Of a stretch of 64,000 bases of DNA, positions 1 through 11,455 are shown in pieces. The notes under the pieces were generated by a model. The model worked only from the letters and a program-made list of their open reading frames with translations. It had not been told where the DNA came from and did no database searches. Position 1 is the stretch's first letter; each line of letters begins with the position of its first letter. Source of the stretch: Lentinus brumalis. Taxonomy: Eukaryota; Basidiomycota; Agaricomycetes; Polyporales; Polyporaceae. The position numbers and the translations under genes are program-made. The DNA is taken from assembly GCA_001792895.1 (NCBI GenBank), contig MARA01000048.1:219634-283633 (forward strand), read 5' to 3'.

Positions 1-1123
1 TGCTTTTGTATAGCACTGTAAGCCAGAAGCGCTGTAGGGAGAGGATGGACACGCGTACCTCGAGGAGCTCGCGGAGTAGAGTCTGCCATGGGTCAGTTGG
101 GGAATAACAGGATCGCGAGGTTCGGGAAGCGCACCTTGGTTAGGATCGGATCCTCAGGCGGACGCAAGGTCGACGCCCCAGCCACAAGCTCTGATGAACA
201 GCATCAGCCGCGGCCCAACAGCGCACGTAACTCTACTCACTCTCAAAAGGGATACCCAGCTCCTGCGCTGTCTGGTGCGTAGGCTGCGCCTGTGGTGGCA
301 ACTTCACATCCGGCGGAGTCCTCAGCACGAAGGTAACCGCTTGCCCCTCCGTTAGCACAATCTCCGTGTACACGCCCTTCCCCTTATGTCCCTTCTTGCT
401 GAGGTCGAGCTCCTGCAGTTCGACCACGGGCGTCGCGATGTTTTCGAATGATGCCTCTGCAATGTAGCGCAGGTCGAGCGTGAGATTCGCCTCCTCGGAG
501 GTGAAGAGCGCCTTAAAGTGAGCGCCTTGCGGGGATGTGGGAGCGGCGGACGCGACGGAGGTGTCGATGATGATTTCCGTCGTGTGTGTGGAGCGGGCGT
601 AGTTGAATGCCGGGGCGCACTCGACACGAATGGGCATTGAGCCGCGGATGACCTGATGTATGTAGGACATGAGCTTCTGACTAGAATATAACAGCCAAGA
701 TGCGTACCTCAACACGGCGGATAAGCCATGCGAGCAGCGGACGAGCGGTCGCACTGCTCGGCTGGCGCGGCAGGTAATCTGACGCACGGGTCAAATATCT
801 GCTTGGCTACGACAGTTGCATGCTATCATACCTGTGACTGTGGCGACGCCCTCTTCGTTCAGATACTTGGTTTGCAGGATCTGCAGAAGACAAGCTCAGC
901 ACCGCCCGTGTGTCGCATGAGCGTTGGACGTACGTTTGAGTTTGGCAGGTAGTTCTGCTTCGTCGTGAAGGCGACAGTGGGAGTTATCGAAAAGTGACCG
1001 CCCTGACGACGAGGTGAGTAATCAACAGCTGGGAGCTGACCTGCGGTCATCCTACCTTGTCCTTGTCGAGGATACGAGCGAAGATGGACGGAGAGTCGAA
1101 GTTGGGTACACAATAACTCTCGA
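1..1123 (-). CDS. GH15-family glycoside hydrolase, partial
   Basis: Glucoamylase/trehalase-like (alpha/alpha)6-barrel hydrolase; family members cleave alpha-glucosidic bonds. Exons read on the minus strand: 1056-1123 (NFDSPSIFARILDKDK), 934-1002 (GGHFSITP...YLPNSN), 832-880 (ILQTKYLNEEGVATVT), 708-778 (DYLPRQP...WLIRRVE), 241-676 (GSMPIRVECAPAFNYA), 135-190 (LVAGASTLRPPEDPILTK), 59-82, and 1-15 continuing off the left edge. All these junctions have GT-AG borders and keep phase, which supports the model strongly. The catalytic half of the protein lies outside the window. The N-terminal exon that should precede position 1123 (the family's 'DGSID' region) could not be found in 1124-1400, so the 5' end may be missing, decayed or further upstream. 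No signal peptide was seen. The exact substrate is unknown. Confidence 0.82.
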
Positions 1124-3023
1124 CTGCGTGGATGATCAGCTTCGGTCCAGCTCATGTATGCGTTAGGATGAAAGTGGAAATTCGCCCGCCTGCCGAACCT
1201 GCGTGTATCATTCTCGGCAAATCCATATTATACCCTGGTCACGGAGCGACTGGCTGTGATAGCACGCTCGGTATGATGCTGCGACCAGGGAACGCACTGC
1301 ATACACACATGCGAGAGGTTGGATAGCAGAGAGATCAAGAGCACTACGAGGCGGCCATGCCCCAGTGCAAAACGGCCAGGTATGAGAGATGCACGACATG
1401 CAGTCCTAACCGCCCCGTAGTCGACAAGCCCGGCTCAGGGGACCGGGGCGGCATCTGTTCTGTTGCACGACGGCACAGAGCGGCCATCACCTCAGCGCAA
1501 GAGGTGATGGCTGCTGAACACCTGAACTGCAACGCGATGGCGAGAGCTCCTGTGTCATGAGTCTGTCCCCGTAGACCACTCCTGACGGGATTCTCCGCCA
1601 GCGCCGGTCTGCTGCGTTGTTCCGAGTCATACGCCATTGTGCTGGAGCTTTCAGAGTTGCTGTTGCCCGAACAACATCAAGGAGGAAACTGTGCCGCGGT
1701 CCGCCGACACAGTCCCAGCGAGGAGGTACCGAGAACATTCACTGCTTCGACGGCCAGCGCGGCGGCGGTACCGGTTCCTGCATGCGTAGGGCGCGGCATG
1801 GATGGCATCAATACCCGTGAGGGCACGGGTACGGGCTGCACGGTTACCAAGCCATACAAAGGGGTCGCGGAAGATGTCTGAACAAAGAGAGCTCTACACT
1901 GATGGCCGTCTTAAGATGAATCAGCCACGGTTCCGATTGCAAAGTCTCATCCTCGTGAGTGCGCTGTGCACGAGATGTAGCGCAGGATAGCGCATGCTCA
2001 ACGTTAGGTTTAGCAGCTTTACCCGACCTGTGCTACGCCCTTCTCCCTATGCAGGGGGCGAAGCCAATGTGAGGGAGGAGTGTGAGCGTTTTGTACGACC
2101 TCCGAGCCTCCTCAGCCAAGTGAAACACGGCGGTTAAGCTGGCGGTAGTGGACGCTCGAGGGGGTCATCAAACGTCCACTGCCACAGTTCTCGTCGCGAG
2201 CCGAGAAACGATACGGCTGTCTTAGGGGTTCTCAAGCATGTCTACGTTCCGCGAGGTATACCACAGACAGAGTTCGATATAGATGACGTCACTTACTAGA
2301 GCCGTCGACGCTGACCTGAAAATGTCGATGGTCAGCATAAGCACAAGCTTGTATGGAGATTCGTTGCGTACCAGAGCAGCCGTGCGAAGGTTGCCGATCC
2401 TACGCAGCACCCCCGTATTGAGCAATCAGAGTACTTCTCGAGCTGATGCCGATAAAAGAGCGACTCACAAGCCATGGTCGGCGATGGGAATGTAGCCACG
2501 CTCGCCAGTGGGCTCTGTAACGTTCATGTTGTACATGTGAGAAGGTCGCTGCAGACTGTGCAGCAGGACGACGACGGGCGATGGTTGCGGTCAAGCACGG
2601 CCTTTAAGTATGACATCGCAGCGACGTCGCAGACGCCCGTCGGCGACGCGCGCCGAGTGTGTGACAATGCTGTGACCGACTCTCACGTGATCGTGCCTCA
2701 TTTGGTTCGCGTTTCCCGACGCTGTGAGTCGCGACGCGTCTTTCTTTCCTCTACTCCAGCACGGCTGACTACCAAGGACAAGTCGGAAGTATGTAAGAAT
2801 CATTTGTCCGACACTGCCTGATTGAAATCGCGGTGGGATACGACTCACACGAGCCTGGCCGCACCTTTCCCAACATGAAGCTCAGGAATCCTTACCGCGT
2901 CTCTACTCTATCGACCCACATGCCATCGTCTTGGTGTTCCTAGATCCTGGATATTTTGGAGAGCCCGAAGCTTTCAATTTCAAGGCACTACAACGTTGGA
3001 CTGAGAATCCACTGAGACTTCCG
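1124..3023. other. intergenic, no gene recognised
   Basis: No reading frame here resembles a known family or joins into a convincing exon chain. The stretch lies between the 5' side of the GH15 gene and the 3' end of the GH35 gene. It holds a hairpin at 1479-1515 and a short segment (1669-1710) that recurs at 7251-7293. The missing first exon of the GH15 gene may lie here unrecognised. Confidence 0.5.
1479..1515. repeat. 15-bp inverted repeat (hairpin)
   Basis: Arms AGCGGCCATCACCTC and GAGGTGATGGCTGCT are separated by 7 nt and pair with a single mismatch. It lies in non-coding DNA. Function unknown; it may be a relic of a small element. Confidence 0.6.
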
Positions 3024-6000
3024 TCAGAATCCGAGTTCCTGGCCTATCGCGAATGCGTGTGCAGGCTCTCTGACCCCAGCATGCTCAACGAAGACGCTTA
3101 GCGTCGTACTACGCCCGCTTCTCCATCTAGGATTGTTCAAAGTGATGGGACCCACTCCACCGTCCAGGACATCGTCGACCACTAGCTTCAGGCTCGGAGA
3201 TACGGGAGTATTCTCCAAAGCCCAAAGCACGACTGCCACAGTGCTGCAATGAAACGTATTCGTGAGTCTTGCTTGCACGAGCCGGTGACCTGTGATACTC
3301 ACTTCTTCCCGTGGAAGTCCAGGATCCCGGGCTGAACCGGGAACTTCGTCTGTGGTCCCAGGTTCGCAACACGCTGGCAAGGTGGGATCAGTGTCGCTCC
3401 CACGAGCTGCCAGTCACGACTCGGACCCGGCACTCACCTTCCCGAACATCCACCCGTTCACAAACAGTAGTGCCCTGTACGGCTGCGAGTCTTGGTCCTC
3501 GAACTCGAAGCTCACGAACCCATCCGAATCCTTCGGGAAGGCGAGATCGAACGTCGTGACGAAGAATCCGATCCCAGCTCCTCCGCTCGGAAGCCCTTCC
3601 GACAGGTCGCGCTTCGTCCAGATCCTGGTGTCAAACCCGGGCAGGTGCCAGCCTTCGCGTTCGCCGAAGAGTCCGCCCTCGTTCATCAAGCCGCGCACCT
3701 TGTCCGGGTAGCTGGGTGCAGCGCGAGGCTCGTGAGCATCCTATTGAGATATATGTCCGGATAACCTCGCACTCACGCCGTGTATCCTCCGAGCTTGCCT
3801 TGCACCCTCCACGTGGTGATATTCCCCCGGTGTTCAGCTGGAACCCGGCGATTCCTCGAGCGGGCTTGATGTTGCTCTGCTCGTCGTTGCCCATGTTTTC
3901 TTGGACGACGGTGATGATATTGTCTTCGCCTACTGCAACAGACCCATTCGGACACGGGAAGAGCGCGTTCACGTGGTCGGCGGTGCTAGATACGGTGTTA
4001 ATGAAGTGCTCGTTGATCCAGACTGAAGATGCGAATGCTGCGGAGGGAGGTGAGTAACAATCCAGGATCGGGCGAGGGTCAGACTCACATGTGCCGCCAT
4101 AGATCGTAAGGTTGACGGAGCTTTCCGTTCCCGTCCCGTTGAAATGTCCGCGCCAGAGTACAGTGTTCTCGCAACTGCATGCCAATGTCGTCAGCTGGAT
4201 GGCTCTTCAGCGCAGGTCGCACTTACAAGCCATAGTCGCAGCCTGCATCGTGAACACATCAGCCATGTCGAAGACGAAGACGTTGCAACTCGGCTACGCA
4301 CCGTACAACACCCTCCCGTCTCCAAACACTGGCTTCTGGAAGATGTTCGTCCTCGTCTTGTCCGCCACAACCCACGCCGAGTCATCAAACCCAGCTTGCA
4401 CCTCGGGCAAGCTATCCGCGTACTTCCAGCCCGTCAGCGAAGGCACCTTCACGCTTCCCAGTCCCGTCTTTTGCTTCAATTGGCCAGTGAGCAGGCCGCG
4501 TCCATGATCCTGCACCGCTATGTGCTCCCCGTTCCATGTTAGGTGCTTGACGTCGGGAGGTGCGATGATCGTGAGCGGGACAGAGGCGTTTAAGTCTCCG
4601 CGCAGCGCGAGGGTCCCAGCGTTGAGAGTCGCATTGCGCACGAGATACGGTCCACCGACGAGCGCGGTTGTGTTAGTGCCGAATTGCCAGAAGTGCTCGA
4701 AGCCGGGGACGGTCTCCGTGGTCTCTGAACGGATGGCGGGTGCCCAGAACATCGCGGCGGTCACCGGGTCGGCGAATAGGACGAGCTGCTGATCCGAGTC
4801 CCAGAGCGTAAGGAGTCCTGCATCGCCAGGCTGAATGGCGACGGTCGTGAAGCCCGGAGAAGTGGTCGAGTCGAACGTGACGCGAGTCGAATTGTGTTTT
4901 GTCCCGGAACCAGACAGCTTGAGCGCGACCTCGTGCGACTGGTCAGCGAAGCCGTGCAGGAAGAGGATGTCGCGTGAGCCGATGGTCCCGGCGAAGAGGA
5001 CGGCTGCGGTTGTGTACAGCACGGAGCCATGTAGGCCGAACGAGTAGTCGGTGATTACAAGCTTGCTCTGCCTGCCGTGGATTGCGATGCTTCCCGTCGT
5101 CCTAGGCAGTGTGACGGTGCCTTGCGAGGTCGGTACCGTCAGAGTGAAAGTGATGTTCGCCCTGTCCCAGTCAATTGAGCGAGACCATGCCTTTGCACGC
5201 GGAATGTACTCACGTCGAGCTCGAGTCCGACTGTCGCGTCACATGGAACCATGTTCCACTGTCGGGGTTCCTCAACGACGTCACGAAAGCGGAGCTACCG
5301 TTGAGGGTGACGCCGGGGATGCCCAAGCTCGAGTTGCCCATCCAGTCTGTCTTCAGGAACTGTGGCGACGAGCGGAGGAAGAGACCCTGTCTTTTGACCT
5401 CATCGAACTTGTCTGTCAGTGCACGGGTCTCGCGAATAGAAGAGCCGTAGTCGTAGCTATGCTGCCGGTTAGCTGGGGAACTTCAATTGAGGATGCGATG
5501 ATGCGAAGACATGCCTGGTATAGACTCCAGGGAAGGGGAAGCCACCCCAACTTGTACCGCTGGATACGTACTCAGTATACGATAATCATCACCAAGGGCA
5601 TTGAGAGCCTCACCCATAGAACATGTAGTACGACACGAGCTTTGCGTTTGCCGCCCAATTATGCTTGTAGAACACGTCTTGGAAGTCCGGCCCGGTGAGC
5701 ACCTCGCACGCATCGTAGCCCGGACCGCCCCACGGGTCGAACGAGCCGCCCTGAAACTCGGGCATGTACCACGGCTGGCTCGGATTAACCTGCTCGTGGT
5801 ACTGGTGGTAGTTGCTCGTTACGTGGCTCCAAGTCCGCGGAGTCGAGCAGTTGAAGCCGTTCGGGTAAGCATCCTGGGTGGTATCTCAGAGACGTCGCGA
5901 GTCTGAACTGGATCCCAGAAACAGCTTACGAGACCGTAGATGTCCACCGCGCCGGTGCCGTTGATGAACCCAGAGCGCATCCCTGGGTCATTGTATGTGC

Positions 6001-7119
6001 TGCGTGCATGTGAGTATGCACAGATTCAGTAGCGTCGTAGCTACTCACAGTAGAATGTCGATGCCGCCGTCGCGGTACTGCTTCTCGAGATCAGCGAAGT
6101 ATTGCTGGGTCGATGGGTCAGGCGAGTTCCTGTTCTCATTGTCTACAAGGTCTTGTGAGCTCCACATTCCCCTTGCGTTTGATGCTGATAGAACACACAC
6201 CAATCTGCACAGCTAGGACAGCGTAAATCAAAACTCGGTTCGCGGTCGCCGTGAATCGTTTCTAAGAGACGCACCCAAGAGAGGTCCGCCCTTGGTGACT
6301 TGATATTCTGCGCTCTCCTTGATGATGCCATCGATATATGGCTGGTACGCGGCCGTCCAGTCTGTCGCGTTCGTTCGCACGGTCCCGGAAACTTGACTGG
6401 TAATCCAGTGCGCAATGCCCCCGGAAGTAGTCTCGCCATTGATCTGACGGGGTCCCCAAGCTTAGCGTGATCGGGTCTGCGACGAAGGCGATACTCACGT
6501 AAGGTCCTATCCGGTGGAAGATGTCAGGGAGGCTAACAACGCGCCAAGGAAAATGAGCTTACCAGGTCGGAGGACGACGAAGATGCCTGCAAGTTTCGCA
6601 GCGTCATAGATAGCCTGAAGAGAACGCCAGTCCTCGAAGTCCAGGACACTTGGAGACGGGTTCGTCGCCCCCACTGCCAGCCCGGAGTTAGACGACATCA
6701 GCCAGTTGCCAAGTAGAGCGCCATCACATACTTTGGATGTATATGCTGTCGAGGTCCTTCGTCAGTGTACTTGCTCACTTTGCGTACATGCCCCAAGCAC
6801 TAACCTGACACCGTTCAGCCCTGCGGCGACCATCTTTTGAAAGATATCGAGCCATAAATCCGGCACTGGGAGGCGGAAGGTGTGGAATTCTCCGGCGCTG
6901 TAAGCAGTGAAGTCAGGGAGATATGCAGCAGTGCGTTGACGAAAAGACGCACTGGAGGAACATGCGGCGATCATGGAGGAACACGGTGTAGTTGTCCCAT
7001 GTCACGATGTCTGTAAAGCCGTTCGACCTTCGGGGTGGGTCAGCCACAACGCATACCAGCAAAGCGAGGTACGAGAAAACGAGAACCCAGCAAGAACTGC
7101 CGGCGTGAGACGAGAACAT
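3024..7119 (-). CDS. GH35 beta-galactosidase, secreted
   Basis: Releases terminal beta-D-galactose from oligo- or polysaccharides; expected to be secreted and to act on plant cell-wall polymers. The start at 7119 gives a hydrophobic signal peptide ([19 protein letters not shown]), then the GH35 N-terminus ([32 protein letters not shown]). Downstream are the barrel segments [23 protein letters not shown], the acid/base region VQIDNEN (about 6120-6212), the nucleophile region WYMPEFQGG (about 5750-5780), YDYGSSI, and the beta-rich C-terminal domains (4294-5022 and 3414-4185, for example [24 protein letters not shown]). The last exon is 3024-3243. The gene has many small introns, including exons of only 14 nt (6732-6745), 8 nt (6499-6506) and 12 nt (6201-6212). 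In my model the family's usual GGTNWG motif is replaced by a different short segment near 5475-5490. The exact C-terminus is uncertain. Confidence 0.88.
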
Positions 7120-7512
7120 TTCCTGACAGTCTGCGCCAGCGCGGCTCTGCGTTGGCCTGAGTCCTGGTCGACTGTCTTCATAGACTATATCGTGCTGCAG
7201 CTTTATGGAGTCGGGACAGGTGTGCTGACGAAGTCAGCAGCCTGTGCCATGGAGAACATCACGGAGGAAAGTGTACCGCGGTCCGCCGGTACCGTCGCGT
7301 CCTGTGGACCTTCAAGATCGCCGGGGGTCAACTGGTCACACTAAGTGGCGCATGATGCCTCGACTGTATTAGTTGCGAATCGCCGAAGTTGTTGTCTTTT
7401 TGTGTCCGCACGAGAGGCGGGAAGTTGGAATGTCGAGTCAAGTGCTTAGTGACTCAGGTAAGTACCGCGCCGCAGTGCATGGACGCAAAATGAATTAACG
7501 GCCACCGGCCAG
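7120..7512. other. upstream region of the GH35 gene, no gene
   Basis: Upstream of the GH35 start codon. It contains 7251-7293, which matches 1669-1710 at roughly 33 of 38 compared positions. No coding signal seen. Confidence 0.5.
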
Positions 7513-7583
7513 TGCATTAAGGGGGAATCGAACCCCCGGCGGGTCGATGGCAACGACCCAGGTTACCACTACCCCATTAATGC
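7513..7583 (-). tRNA. tRNA-Gly (GCC)
   Basis: The minus strand folds into a complete cloverleaf: acceptor GCATTAA pairs with TTAATGC, D arm GGGGTAGTGGTAACC, anticodon stem-loop GGGTCG-TTGCCAT-CGACCC with anticodon GCC, T arm GGGGG-TTCGATT-CCCCC, discriminator A. No intron; 71 nt. Decodes GGC and GGT glycine codons. Confidence 0.95.
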
Positions 7584-7973
7584 TTCTGCAAGAAGTGGGT
7601 TGCTTGGTCATTGGTATAGCACAACGGGTTGGTAATAAGTGCAGTATATACTAGATACTTGTAGTCCTCCTGCTTGAATGGCAACCACCGTGTCTGTGTG
7701 AGCTGTTGCACGGATTATCCGGTCGGATACGATGCTAGATGCTTATACTAGGCTCACTTGCTCGTCGATACGGCCTGCCAGTGCCGAGGATCACAGCGAT
7801 AGAGAGGCTCCGGAAGTTCGGATGGGGTTCAGATTGTAGCCTTCCTGAGTACGAGTCCGGTCGAGCTCGAGCTGCGACAAGATATGCAGGTGCGTCAGTT
7901 GTGACATCACATGAACAGTCCTTCTCTTATCCTGTGATGTTCATGTTTATTTTCCCAAGGCCTTCCGGGCGCA

Positions 7974-7979
7974 TATAAA
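7974..7979 (+). promoter_or_regulatory. TATA box of SDR copy 1
   Basis: TATAAA lies 128 bp upstream of the ATG at 8107, in a block (about 7898-8100) that is repeated upstream of SDR copy 2. The block shares 'TTTTCCCAAGG' and 'GCATATAAAGGTGA' between the copies, so the promoter was duplicated with the gene. Confidence 0.7.
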
Positions 7980-8106
7980 GGTGAAGCGATATCGCGTCGA
8001 GTTGGAAGCATACGTGCTCTCATCTCTCTCCCAGGCTTGTCAGCTCTGTTTTACTGGGACAGACGACTAGGACTAGAACTCAGTATCCGAGATCGAGACG
8101 GCGATA

Positions 8107-9334
8107 ATGAGCCAGCAGGGCCCCACGGAGTCGACGAAACGCGTGGCAATCATCACGGGAGCTGCGGAGGGCATCGGACGCGGAATTGCTCTCAGGCTCG
8201 CGAAGGACGGACTGGACCTCGGCTTGTTCGACCTGCCCAGGTCGGAAGCGCGGTTGCAGGAGCTCGCAGAGACCCTCAAGAAGGAGTATGGGACGAATGT
8301 CACGACTGTGTGTGGGGACGTCTCGAAGGAGGACGACGTGAAGCGGCTGGTCGAGACGGTCGTGCAGGAGCACGGGAGCTTGTATGCGGTAGGATCTCAT
8401 CCGATCTTGCCTATAGAAATGGATTCGCTGACGGTTTCTGGTGCTGGTGAATGACGTTGCAGATGATTGCGAACGCGGGAGTTGCGATCAACCGCGTCTT
8501 ACACGAGAGTATGACATCCGGGACTCTATACCGTTGGCGATGCTGACGGCCCGGCCTGCGGTTCTCTGCAGCTCCGACCGAGGAACTCGACAGGCTCCTG
8601 AACATCAACGTGAAAGGGACGTTCTTCTCGTATAAGTACGCCGCCATGCAGCTCATCAAGCAAGGCACTGGAGGGCGCATCATCGGCGCGGCATCCATTG
8701 CCAGCAAGAAAGGCAAGCACTGCACATCACTGACTGGAACAAGTACTGACTCGCTGCGATCGGTTCACAGGTATAGCACTGCACTCGGCGTACTGTGCGA
8801 CAAAGTTTGCGGTTCGCGGCCTCACGCAGTCCGCTGCGATGGACTATGGCAAGTACGGCATCACGGTGAACGCGTACGCTCCCGGAGCCATCGAGACGCC
8901 ACTCCGTGAGTGCTGTGTCCTTCGATTCGCCTGCTCTCGCTGATGCGTATCTGCACAGTCCATGGCTTGGACGAGTACCACACGAAGCTGAACGGACAGC
9001 CGCCAGGCACGTGGAGCAACTCGGTGAGTGCGTGCGCGCGTCCAAGGACGAACCGGCTGATGACACCACTGGTGGCGGGGTCGCAGTTCAGCAACATCCT
9101 CGGCCGAAACGGGCAGCCGGAAGATGTAGCGAAGCTGGTGTCGTTCCTCGTGTCGGACGATGCGGCGTTCATTACGGGTGAGTGGGATCGGGAGATCGCT
9201 GTGGCGACATGTACTCATCAGACGGGAAACGCTATTATAGGACAATCGGTAAGACCTTCGATGCTTATTGACTGCCAAGATCATGCTGATGTGCATTACA
9301 GTACTTGGTGGATGGCGGAACCTGCTTCGACTGA
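8107..9334 (+). CDS. short-chain dehydrogenase/reductase (copy 1)
   Basis: Cytosolic NAD(P)-dependent oxidoreductase of the classical SDR type. Sequence resembles acetoin/diacetyl-reductase-like SDRs, but the substrate is not established. Exons 8107-8388, 8463-8508, 8572-8712, 8771-8905, 8959-9023, 9087-9177, 9241-9248 and 9302-9334 give 266 residues in frame, a normal SDR length. Cofactor motif [10 protein letters not shown] sits near residue 18, NAG-type motif IANAG follows exon 1, the active-site Ser lies in [10 protein letters not shown] and the catalytic pair is YCATK. The C-terminus is YLVDGG. The intron after 8712 starts with GC (GCAAGC), and exon 7 is only 8 nt. Both features are shared with the neighbouring copy. 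Confidence 0.9.
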
Positions 9335-9809
9335 AGGGAAGCCACGTTCGAAGCTACGCCGCGGGTGAAGACCGGGAAGTCAATACAAGCTTGTACGATT
9401 AGTTAGCGTTAACGCGAAGACCATGATACGCACACTGAGGAACTGTGTGATGCACTGGCAGGAGCTCTGACCGGCTCAGGGCTCCGCCTTGCTCGCACCT
9501 AGTTTTCAAAGCTGCCCATCACGACGCCAAAGTAAGACTGCGAACGCCACATGGTCGAAACCACAACTCGGCGATGGCTTGGACGGGGACCGGCGTGACT
9601 TATAGACGTGGGTAAGTCTTGTCAAGGTATATGAGTGTTCACGCATGCTGGGGTCTCGTACTCTGCGAGGGCTGCAACCGGACCAGTGGCCACTGGCTAG
9701 GCTCGCAGTGCCAAACTCTAGTTCATCAACGGTGGCGTCGGTTGTGACATCGCATGGATAGTCCTTCTCTCCATCTGTGATGTTGAAGTTCATTTTCCCA
9801 AGGCTTGCA
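9335..9809. other. spacer between SDR copies
   Basis: No gene. From about 9735 onward it matches the promoter of copy 1 (7890-8100), which marks the left side of the tandem duplication. Confidence 0.6.
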
Positions 9810-9815
9810 TATAAA
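9810..9815 (+). promoter_or_regulatory. TATA box of SDR copy 2
   Basis: TATAAA in the same sequence context as the TATA box at 7974, 139 bp upstream of the copy 2 ATG. Confidence 0.6.
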
Positions 9816-9953
9816 GGTGAGGCGATATTTCGTCGGGCTCCCAGCGTACGTGCTCATATCTCTTTCCCAGGCCTTCAGCTCTCTTGTACTGCGAGTCTAC
9901 GACAGACGACTGGGACTTGACTAGGACAAGACAAGACCTAACATACGGCAATC

Positions 9954-11167
9954 ATGAGCCAGGGCACCGCGGAGTCGACGAAACGCATGACAATTATCAC
10001 GGGAGCTGTGGAGAGTATTGGGCGGGGAATTGCTCTCAAGCTCGCGAAGGACAGTTTGCCCCTCGGCTTGTTCGACCTGCCCAGGGCGGAGGCGCAGTTG
10101 CAGGAGCTCGAGGAGACATTCAAGAAGGAGTATGGGACCAAGGTGACGACTGTATGGGGACGTCTCGAAGGAGGACGACGTGAAGAGACTGGTGGAGACG
10201 GTCGTGCAGGATCATGAGAATCTGTATGCGGTAGGGTCCCCGTTTGATCTTGCCCATGAGGATACGTTCGCTGACGTCGGTTCCTGGTGACTCTGCAGAT
10301 GATCGCGAATGTGGGAAGCGCGATCAACCGCGTCCTACATGAGAGTACGACATCTGGGCTCTCTGCGGTTGGTGATGCTGACAGGATCCTCCAGCCGACC
10401 GAGGACCTCGACAGGCTTCTAAACATCAACGTCAAGGGGATGTTCTTCTCGTACAAGTATGCCGCCATCCAGCTCATCAAGCAAGGCACTGGAGGGCGTA
10501 TCCTCGGCGCCGCATCCGCCGCGAGCAAGACAGGCAAGCCTCGCACATTGCTGGCCTGCTTCGAGCAAGTGCTGACTTGCTGCGATCGGTTGACAGGCAT
10601 AGCGCTTCACTCGGTGTATTGTGCGACGAAGTTCGCTGTCCGCGGCCTCACGCAGTCTGCCGCGATGGACTACGGTAAGTACAGCATTCCGGTGAACGCG
10701 TACGATCCCGGAGCGGTCGAAACGCCCCTCCGTACGTGCAGTGACGCTCGGGTTCGTGCCACTCCTTGCTCATGCCACGCGCATTCGCAGTCCATGAACT
10801 GGACGAGTACCATTCGAAGCAGAACGGCCAGCCTCGGGGCACGTGGATCAACGCGGTGAGTGCGCATGCGCGACTCGCAGAGCGATCTGGCTGATACCAC
10901 TGTGGCGTGGTCGTACATAGTTCACAAACGTGCTCGGCCGGAACGAGCAGCCGGAGGACGTCGCGAAGCTGGTGGCGTTCCTTGTGTCGGACGATGCGGC
11001 GTTCATTACGGGTGAGTGGTCTCGCGAGATAGCTGTGGCGACCGTGCTCATAGAACTCGGAACGCCGCTAAAGGGCAACTGGTAAGACCACAGATGTTTT
11101 CTGAGGGTGCGATTTTGACTAACAAGCATCACAGTATTTGGTGGACGGCGGGGCTTACTTCGACTGA
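9954..11167 (+). pseudogene. short-chain dehydrogenase (copy 2), decaying paralogue
   Basis: Tandem duplicate of the SDR at 8107, with the ATGs 1847 bp apart. Nearly every exon can be matched, including the 8-nt exon (11074-11081), the GC-type intron start and the YCATK active site (in [14 protein letters not shown]). Damage: the cofactor motif reads TGAVESIGRG instead of [10 protein letters not shown]. Exon 1 lacks 2 nt of a GTGTGT run near 10150, so it runs out of frame into RLEGGRRE and stops. The acceptor of intron 2 (near 10394) no longer restores phase. The DNA from 10287 is open straight through the former introns 2-4, so a different spliced product cannot be excluded. A sequencing indel could explain the exon 1 break but not the intron 2 change. 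Confidence 0.75.
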
Positions 11168-11414
11168 TGCGACCTGTTTCTTGTATAGCGTCGTTGCGCG
11201 TGAAGTCACTTATCCATTGTTATATGACTAGGCAGCAATGCATCGTGCTGACCGCTCGACGCACCGGGGAAGCTATTGCCTGCTCCTGCACCTTGGAACA
11301 CTGGTGATCGGCCTGATTGCTCGCTGTGCGGCTGACGTGGACGAAGCTGAGCGCCGCCTTTCACCTCAGTAGTCATGCCACAGTTCACGAGCCGAGACCT
11401 ATTGACTGCCAGCG

Positions 11415-11455
11415 ATCATATGGACCGCCGCGAGGCACGTGGAGCTACTCAGTAA
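11415..11455 (+). pseudogene. third SDR remnant (fragment)
   Basis: About 36 bp around GAGGCACGTGGAGCTACTC and the following splice donor match the end of exon 5 of SDR copy 1 (8990-9030). The flanks do not match. It suggests that the array once had a third copy, or that a fragment was copied. Confidence 0.55.
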
